A stretch of DNA of 64,000 nt, taken from positions 310,001-374,000 of the forward strand of contig JAHIND010000017.1 of assembly GCA_018896025.1 (NCBI GenBank). Reading direction: 5' to 3'. This document shows positions 59,675-64,000 of the stretch, piece after piece (position 1 is the first letter of the stretch; each line of letters starts with the position of its first letter). Under the pieces are notes generated by a model. That model made no database searches and had not been told where the DNA came from. It saw only the letters and a list, made by a program, of their open reading frames with translations. A program made the position numbers and the translations under genes. Source of the DNA: Pseudomonadota bacterium (GTDB lineage Bacteria > Desulfobacterota > Desulfarculia > Desulfarculales > Desulfarculaceae).

Positions 59675-60691
59675 ATGTCCCCCTCCGGCAGCCGTCAGAG
59701 GGACCCGGCGGCTCTTCCCTGGCCCGAAGTGGCCAAGGGCGAGCCGGGGTCCCTTTACGGTCTTTTCAGCGAAGAGGATTTTCTGCTCATCCAGGGGGTG
59801 GAGCAGTTCATCGCCTCGCCCGCCTTCAGCGACAACCCCTCCTTGAACGTGGAACGATTCCAGGCCAGCGAGACCAAGCCCAGCCGAGTGTTGGACAGCG
59901 CCCAGACCTTGCCCTTTTTGGGCAGCAGGCGCTTGGTGGTGGTCAGCGAGGCGCACCTGTACAAGGCCGAGGTGGCGGCGGAGTTTCTGCCCTACCTGTC
60001 CGACCCCTGCCCCAGCACTACCCTGCTCCTCACCGGCTCCAAGCTGGACGCGCGCACCAAGTTCGCCAAGACCCTGAGCAAGGCGGGCAAGGTGCACCAG
60101 TTCCCCAAGATGTACCCCCGCCAACTGGCTCCCTGGCTGCAAGGCCGGGCCGCGGTGCGCGACAAGAGCCTGGATTCCCAGGCCGCCGCCTATCTGGCCG
60201 AGTTGGCCGGGCTGGGCCTGGGGGCCTTGGATTCGGAGTTGGAAAAGCTGGCCCTGTACGTGGGCAAGAACCGGCGCATCACCCTGGACACGGTGCGCGA
60301 GGTGCTGGGGGGATCGCGCCTGTATTCCATCTTTGACTTCACCGACGCGGTGGCCGCTGGGGGGCTGACCCGGGCCCTGAGCAGCTACGCCCAGTTGGAC
60401 TCCCTGGGCGAACCGGCGGTGCGCGTGCTGGCCATGCTCACCCGCCTCTACCGCCAGCTACTGGAGGTCAGGCGGGTGCTGGACCAGGGCGGCGGGCCCC
60501 AGGAGGTGCAGCGCGCCCTGCGCATCCCGCCCCAGGCCACATCCACCCTGGTGGACCGGGCCAAGCGCGAGACCCCGGCCAGCCTGAGCGGGGCCCTGAA
60601 GGCGGTACTCACCGCCGACGTAGCCCTCAAGTCCTCCCCAGGGGCGGACCGGATCATCATGGAACGTCTTATTATGGACTTATGCGCCTGA
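59675..60691 (+). CDS. holA: DNA polymerase III delta subunit
   Basis: This 338-residue protein resembles HolA across its length: LFSEEDFLLIQGVEQF near residue 30, TLPFLGSRRLVVVSEAH at about 83, TTLLLTGSKLDARTKF at about 113, and a C-terminal LLEVRRVL clamp-loader domain. It opens the sliding clamp in the clamp-loader complex. The ATG at 59675 follows GGAG; a longer frame starts inside lptE. Its stop is close to the end of the convergent rpsT. Confidence 0.9.
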   Translation: MSPSGSRQRDPAALPWPEVAKGEPGSLYGLFSEEDFLLIQGVEQFIASPAFSDNPSLNVERFQASETKPSRVLDSAQTLPFLGSRRLVVVSEAHLYKAEVAAEFLPYLSDPCPSTTLLLTGSKLDARTKFAKTLSKAGKVHQFPKMYPRQLAPWLQGRAAVRDKSLDSQAAAYLAELAGLGLGALDSELEKLALYVGKNRRITLDTVREVLGGSRLYSIFDFTDAVAAGGLTRALSSYAQLDSLGEPAVRVLAMLTRLYRQLLEVRRVLDQGGGPQEVQRALRIPPQATSTLVDRAKRETPASLSGALKAVLTADVALKSSPGADRIIMERLIMDLCA

Positions 60692-60744
60692 GCCGGCCCA
60701 TGCCGGCCCCGGCGCCAAGAAAAGCGGGCAGCAGCGCCGAGTCG

Positions 60745-61005
60745 CTACAGGGCGGAAACCTGGCGGGACAGGCGCGAAATCTTGCGGGCGGCGTTCTTCC
60801 TGTGGTAGATGCCCTTGCCGGCGGCCTTGTCGATTATCGGCACGGCCTGGTTCAAGGCGGTCTGGGCAGCGTCGGCATCGCCGGCCGCTATGGCCTGACG
60901 CACCTGCTTGACCACAGAGCGCACACGAGTGCGGTAAGCCTTGTTGCGCATGCTGCGCTTTTCAATCTGGCGAGCCCTTTTAAGGGCGGAAGCATGGTTG
61001 GCCAA
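60745..61005 (-). CDS. rpsT: 30S ribosomal protein S20
   Basis: This 86-residue basic protein begins MANHASALKRARQ and ends in NAARKISRLSRQVSAL, with the IIDKAAGKGIYHRKNAARK core of S20. It is an early assembly protein of the small ribosomal subunit. It reads leftward, convergent with holA and divergent from murJ. A promoter is visible at 61074-61102. Confidence 0.97.
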   Translation of the reverse strand: MANHASALKRARQIEKRSMRNKAYRTRVRSVVKQVRQAIAAGDADAAQTALNQAVPIIDKAAGKGIYHRKNAARKISRLSRQVSAL

Positions 61006-61073
61006 CTGAGTATCCTCCGGATAAGTTTAGGCTCCGGGCGTTTAGGGGGCCCGTCGCCCCTGACAGACCCAAA

Positions 61074-61102
61074 CTTTTAACGGGAGCAGGGGTCCCTGTC
61101 AA
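61074..61102 (-). promoter_or_regulatory. Promoter of rpsT
   Basis: On the minus strand, TTGACA (61102-61097) and TAAAAG (61079-61074) are spaced by 17 bp. The -35 end lies only 10 bases from murJ ATG 61112 and overlaps the murJ ribosome binding site AAGGGG, so transcription of rpsT and initiation of murJ share sequence. Confidence 0.75.
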
Positions 61103-61111
61103 GGGGTTTTG

Positions 61112-62683
61112 ATGCAAGCAGCCAGTGAACAACATAAAATGACCCGGGCAGCAGGGGTGGTGGGCCTGGCCACCCTGGCCAGCCGCATCGGCGGATTCGT
61201 GCGCGATGTGGTCATCGCCTACCTTTTTGGAGCCGGTCCGGCGGCGGACGCCTTTTTCGTGGCCTTCCGCATTCCCAACCTTTTACGCCGCCTTTTCGCC
61301 GAAGGCACTCTAACCATTGCCTTTATTCCGGTCTTCACCGAGTTGCTCAAAAAGAAGGGGCGCGAGGAGGCCTTCCTCCTGGCCCGCTCCACCTTCTCGC
61401 TCCTGGCCCTGGCCCTTTTGGCGGTGACCATCGCCGGGGAGATATTCACCCCCCAGGTGGTGCGGCTCATCGCGCCGGGCTTCACCCCCGGCGAGGGCAC
61501 CTTCGCCCTGGCCGTGGAGATGACCCGCTGGTGCTTACCCTACATTTTCTTCATCAGCCTGGTGGCCCTGGCCGCTGGGGTGCTCAATTCCCTGGGGCAC
61601 TTTTTCGCCCCTGCGGCGGCCCCGGCCCTCTTGAACCTCACCATCATCGCCACCGCCCTGGTCCTGAGCCCTCGGGTGGACCCGCCGGTGCTCAGCCTGG
61701 CCATGGGCGTGGTGGTCGGCGGGGTGGCCCAGCTCTTAATGCAGCTGCCCTACCTAAAGGCCAAAGGGGTGCCCTTCAAGCCCGCCTGGGACATAAAAAA
61801 CCCGGCGCTACGGCGCATGCTGCGCCTGATGATCCCGGCCATCTTCGGGGCGGCGGTGTACCAGGTGGCGGTGCTCATGGACACCATCCTGGCCTCTTTC
61901 CTGCCCAGCGGCACGGTGAGCTACCTCTACTACGCCGACCGTTTGATCCAATTCCCTCTGGGCATCTTCGCCATCGCGGTGAGCACGGCCATCTTGCCCA
62001 GCCTGTCGCGCCAGGCGGCGGACGGCGACAAGAAGGCCCTGCTCAGCACCATGGGCTACGGCCTGCGCCTGATCCTGTTCATCACCGTGCCGGCCATGGT
62101 GGGCCTTCTGGTGCTGGCCAAGCCCCTGGTTGTGTTTTTATTCATGCGCGGCGAGTTCACCCTGGAGATGGCCGGGGAGACCGCCGGGGCAGTGATGGGC
62201 CTGGGCGCGGGGCTGTGGGCCATTGCCGGAGTGCGGGCGGTGGTGCAATCGTTCTACGCCCTCAAGGACATCCGGACCCCGGTGGCCGTGGCCGCCCTGT
62301 GTTTGGTCATCAAACTGGTGGTTTCCCTGGCCCTCATGGGCCCGCTGAAGCAGACCGGCCTGGCCCTGGCCACCTCGGCCTCGGGGGTGGTCAACCTACT
62401 TCTCCTGCTGTGGCTGCTGCGCAAGCGGGTGGGCCTGTTGGGCGGACGGCGGCTGTTCAAGTCCGGTCTGGGCACCTGCACGGCGGCGGTAGTCATGGGC
62501 GCTCTGGTTGCTTTGGTGGCCTATGGCCCGGACTGGGGCGACCCCAACGGGGCCCTGTGGCGCTGGGCCCGGCCCATGGCCGCCCTGGGGGTGGGCACGG
62601 CCTCCTATTTCGCGGCGGCCAAGCTCATGCACCTGGCCGAGTTGGGCGAGTTGTGGCAGGTGTTTCGGAGCCGGAGAGCCTAA
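61112..62683 (+). CDS. murJ: Lipid II flippase MurJ
   Basis: This 523-residue protein has 14 predicted transmembrane helices. It starts with TLASRIGGFVRDVVIAYLFGAGPAADAF and has FRIPNLLRRLFAEGTLTIAFIPVF, the hallmark of the MurJ/MviN family. It moves lipid II across the inner membrane for peptidoglycan synthesis. ATG 61112 follows AAGGGG; a TTG immediately before it is possible. Repeat copy G begins one base after its stop. Confidence 0.95.
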   Translation: MQAASEQHKMTRAAGVVGLATLASRIGGFVRDVVIAYLFGAGPAADAFFVAFRIPNLLRRLFAEGTLTIAFIPVFTELLKKKGREEAFLLARSTFSLLALALLAVTIAGEIFTPQVVRLIAPGFTPGEGTFALAVEMTRWCLPYIFFISLVALAAGVLNSLGHFFAPAAAPALLNLTIIATALVLSPRVDPPVLSLAMGVVVGGVAQLLMQLPYLKAKGVPFKPAWDIKNPALRRMLRLMIPAIFGAAVYQVAVLMDTILASFLPSGTVSYLYYADRLIQFPLGIFAIAVSTAILPSLSRQAADGDKKALLSTMGYGLRLILFITVPAMVGLLVLAKPLVVFLFMRGEFTLEMAGETAGAVMGLGAGLWAIAGVRAVVQSFYALKDIRTPVAVAALCLVIKLVVSLALMGPLKQTGLALATSASGVVNLLLLLWLLRKRVGLLGGRRLFKSGLGTCTAAVVMGALVALVAYGPDWGDPNGALWRWARPMAALGVGTASYFAAAKLMHLAELGELWQVFRSRRA

Positions 62684-62684
62684 T

Positions 62685-62801
62685 CGGCTGCGCCAGGAAG
62701 CGCCATGCGGCGTTGGCGGCATCGCTTGGACCTCGGCGTATAAAAATACGCCTGCGGTCCGCGCTTGCCGCCGCCATGCTTGACACTCCCTGGCTGTGCC
62801 G
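62685..62801. repeat. Palindromic intergenic repeat, copy G
   Basis: The ends are CGGCTGCGCCAGG and CTGGCTGTGCCG, with a central hairpin GGCGTAT-AAAA-ATACGCC. It starts at the murJ stop. An intrinsic terminator follows at 62836. Confidence 0.85.
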
Positions 62802-62835
62802 AACGCCACAAACGAAAGAACCAGCCAAAATACAA

Positions 62836-62883
62836 AGGCCGGGGCGCTCGATACTAACGAGAGCCCCGGCCTCTTTTTTTATT
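62836..62883 (+). terminator. Intrinsic terminator after murJ
   Basis: GGCCGGGGC (62837-62845) pairs with GCCCCGGCC, extended inside by CTCG/CGAG, and is followed by a seven-T run. Confidence 0.9.
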
Positions 62884-62987
62884 CCAAACTGATTATCCTG
62901 GAGAGGACAACTTCAACTGTAGGCTTTTGGGTGAAGCAACAAAGTCCATTCCCAGTTGCCCTTTATTTATGCGTTTCGTGCCGACAA

Positions 62988-63122
62988 GCGGCACAGCCAG
63001 ACACCGCAGGGCAAGGCGGCAGGCGAACGAGGGACGCAGGCGTAGTCCACCTACGCCGAGGACCGAGTGGCGCCGACAACGCCGCCATGCGGGGTCTGGC
63101 GAAGCCGCTGCTGGCGCAGCCG
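62988..63122. repeat. Palindromic intergenic repeat, copy H
   Basis: The ends are GCGGCACAGCCAG and CTGGCGAAGCCGC (63108), followed by a second short CTGGCGCAGCCGC half-element up to 63122. The central hairpin is GGCGTAG-TCCAC-CTACGCC. It abuts the stop of the leftward gene at 63123. Confidence 0.88.
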
Positions 63123-63425
63123 CTAGTGGGTCTGGCCGGTGAGATGCTCCAAAAGCCTACCCTTTTCATCCACCAGGTACACGCTGAAGCCCTCGTCCTG
63201 GGCCTGGCCCAAAAGCTGGGCCCGGTGGATGGCCTCCACGCTGCGGATGAACACTCCCTCGGTTTCGGGCAGGCGGCCCACCAGCATCAGGGCCTGATCC
63301 TTTTCCGCGGTCACGGGGATGAAGCGCTCGCCGTCCTCGTCGGCCAAGCCCAGAAAGTTCTCGTCGTTCCTGGTGCGCTCCACGATCACCCAGACGTACT
63401 GGCCGGCATCCACCTTATCGGACAT
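63123..63425 (-). CDS. Small protein of unknown function
   Basis: This 100-residue soluble protein has no signal peptide. Its N-terminal strand VWVIVERTRNDENFLGLADEDGERFIPVT and the following helix-strand pattern suggest a small alpha/beta fold. Start ATG 63425 is after GGGAGGGAAC, an excellent match; a longer frame upstream is not needed. No family recognised. Confidence 0.65.
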   Translation of the reverse strand: MSDKVDAGQYVWVIVERTRNDENFLGLADEDGERFIPVTAEKDQALMLVGRLPETEGVFIRSVEAIHRAQLLGQAQDEGFSVYLVDEKGRLLEHLTGQTH

Positions 63426-63529
63426 GTTCCCTCCCGGAACTTTGTTGACTTGACTACCCATCAAAACTAGGGCCAAAGGCCCGCCGCGTCAAGCCGCCCC
63501 TTGCGCCATATGGGCGGGCGGCTAATATT

Positions 63530-63703
63530 ATGAGCATGTGCACCTGCCGCGAATACAAGGAGCCCTACCGCCCGCCCAGCCGGGCAGGAGCGGCCAAACG
63601 CCGCAGCATCATGCTCCAGGCCAAGGCCGGGGGCAAGCCCGTGGCCCAGGGGGATACGCCGGGGGAAGCCGCCTCCCTTGCGCCTGTCCGCCGCCCGCGC
63701 TAG
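63530..63703 (+). CDS. Putative 57-residue small protein
   Basis: This ATG-to-TAG frame has no convincing ribosome binding site (GGGCGGGCGG ten bases upstream). The peptide starts MSMCTCREYKEPYRPPSR and is rich in Ala, Arg and Pro. Its codon use is compatible with a GC-rich gene but also with chance. It occupies the 317-bp gap between the gene at 63425 and the rdgC-like start, which otherwise shows nothing. Confidence 0.25.
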   Translation: MSMCTCREYKEPYRPPSRAGAAKRRSIMLQAKAGGKPVAQGDTPGEAASLAPVRRPR

Positions 63704-63742
63704 AGTAGGCCCTCCAACCATTCAGGAGAGGGTCAAGCTCAC

Positions 63743-64000
63743 ATGGGACTTCTCAAGGGACGCGCCACCATCACCCGCTACACGGTCAGCGGCGAGCCGC
63801 CGGCCGGTTTCTGGGACTTCATCGACCGCCGGGTCAAGGCCCACGCCTTCAAGGACATCGAATCCAGCACCGAGGAGCTCTCCGTGGGCTGGTGCGCCAT
63901 CAACGACTACTTTGACACCGAGTTCGCCTTCATGGCCTACGCCATGGAGCCCTACGTGCTGTTGGGCCTCAGGGTGGACCAGCGCCGGGTGCCCGCCACC
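63743..64000 (+). CDS. RdgC-like recombination-associated protein, N-terminal part
   Basis: The first 86 residues are in the window and run off the right edge. MGLLKGRATITRYTVSG is followed by PAGFWDFIDRRVKAHAFKDI, STEELSVGWC and a strand ending in LRVDQRRVP. This is the beginning of the RdgC family, whose E. coli member forms a DNA-binding ring that restrains RecA. GGAGAGGG lies before the ATG. The truncated end prevents a fuller test. Confidence 0.75.
   Translation, partial: MGLLKGRATITRYTVSGEPPAGFWDFIDRRVKAHAFKDIESSTEELSVGWCAINDYFDTEFAFMAYAMEPYVLLGLRVDQRRVPAT

Noticed and set aside
62685..63122. Possible CRISPR array from two similar repeats
   Set aside because: The units are about 120 bp, internally palindromic and unevenly spaced, with a terminator between them; there are no short direct repeats with spacers and no cas genes.

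Overview
The window looks like a chromosomal segment of a GC-rich, Gram-negative anaerobe. It most resembles Desulfobacterota (the former Deltaproteobacteria), possibly a Desulfarculus-like lineage. That placement is an inference. It rests on a fused LutA/LutB lactate oxidase subunit with its LUD partner beside a GlcD/GlcF pair, a FolD-FchA one-carbon pair, an LPS export machinery (LptF, LptG, LptE), and the order leuS-lptE-holA-rpsT-murJ. Almost all of the DNA is dense housekeeping and metabolic coding sequence. No rRNA, CRISPR array, transposase or integrated phage was seen.

Layout. 1-2.7 kb: the edge of a selA-like gene, a NUDIX hydrolase, a YggT protein, a TPR-like exported protein and an exported rhodanese. 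2.8-6.1 kb: a glycerate 2-kinase followed by two Opp/Dpp-type ATPases with no permease in view. 6.3-10 kb: panB-panE divergent from folD-fchA. 10-15.6 kb: small membrane proteins, a B12-binding radical SAM enzyme, a GT4 glycosyltransferase and an asparagine synthetase. 15.6-21.7 kb: a leftward block with an atypical SDR, a heterodimeric ABC exporter and a TlpA-like protein. 21.8-29.7 kb: an RNB exoribonuclease; a leftward hisH-hisF-hexapeptide-glycosyltransferase-flavoprotein operon; hydroxyacyl-CoA dehydrogenase; CDP-alcohol transferase. 29.8-33.5 kb: mnmG, flavin reductase, a YdcF-like protein and a cupin. 33.6-39.1 kb: divergent lactate/glycolate oxidation operons. 39.2-42.5 kb: a cytidylate-kinase-like/BON fusion, nitroreductase, class II aldolase and a CAT-anticodon tRNA. 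42.6-47 kb: nif3-like, zinc-ribbon coiled coil, RNase HI-like, RNase P RNA, GNAT and ATP-grasp genes. 47-53.5 kb: a PagL-like barrel, GT2, a response regulator, lptF-lptG and a dGTPase-like HD protein. 53.6-55.5 kb: a visibly AT-richer type II restriction-modification pair. 55.5-64 kb: amidohydrolase, leuS, lptE, holA, rpsT, murJ and the start of an rdgC-like gene.

Two things stand out. First, a family of about 120-bp intergenic palindromic elements occurs eight times, plus one partial copy, almost always directly after stop codons. The family has terminal inverted arms and a central hairpin whose two sides vary together. It is the best candidate here for a poorly described element. Second, several proteins depart from their families: an ABC exporter pair with complementary degenerate ATP sites and a 110-residue extracytoplasmic insert, a TlpA protein with a duplicated unknown domain, an SDR lacking the YxxxK pair, and a PagL-like barrel lacking the usual catalytic glutamate. 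No complete new defence or biosynthetic system could be shown; the restriction-modification pair is of a known type.
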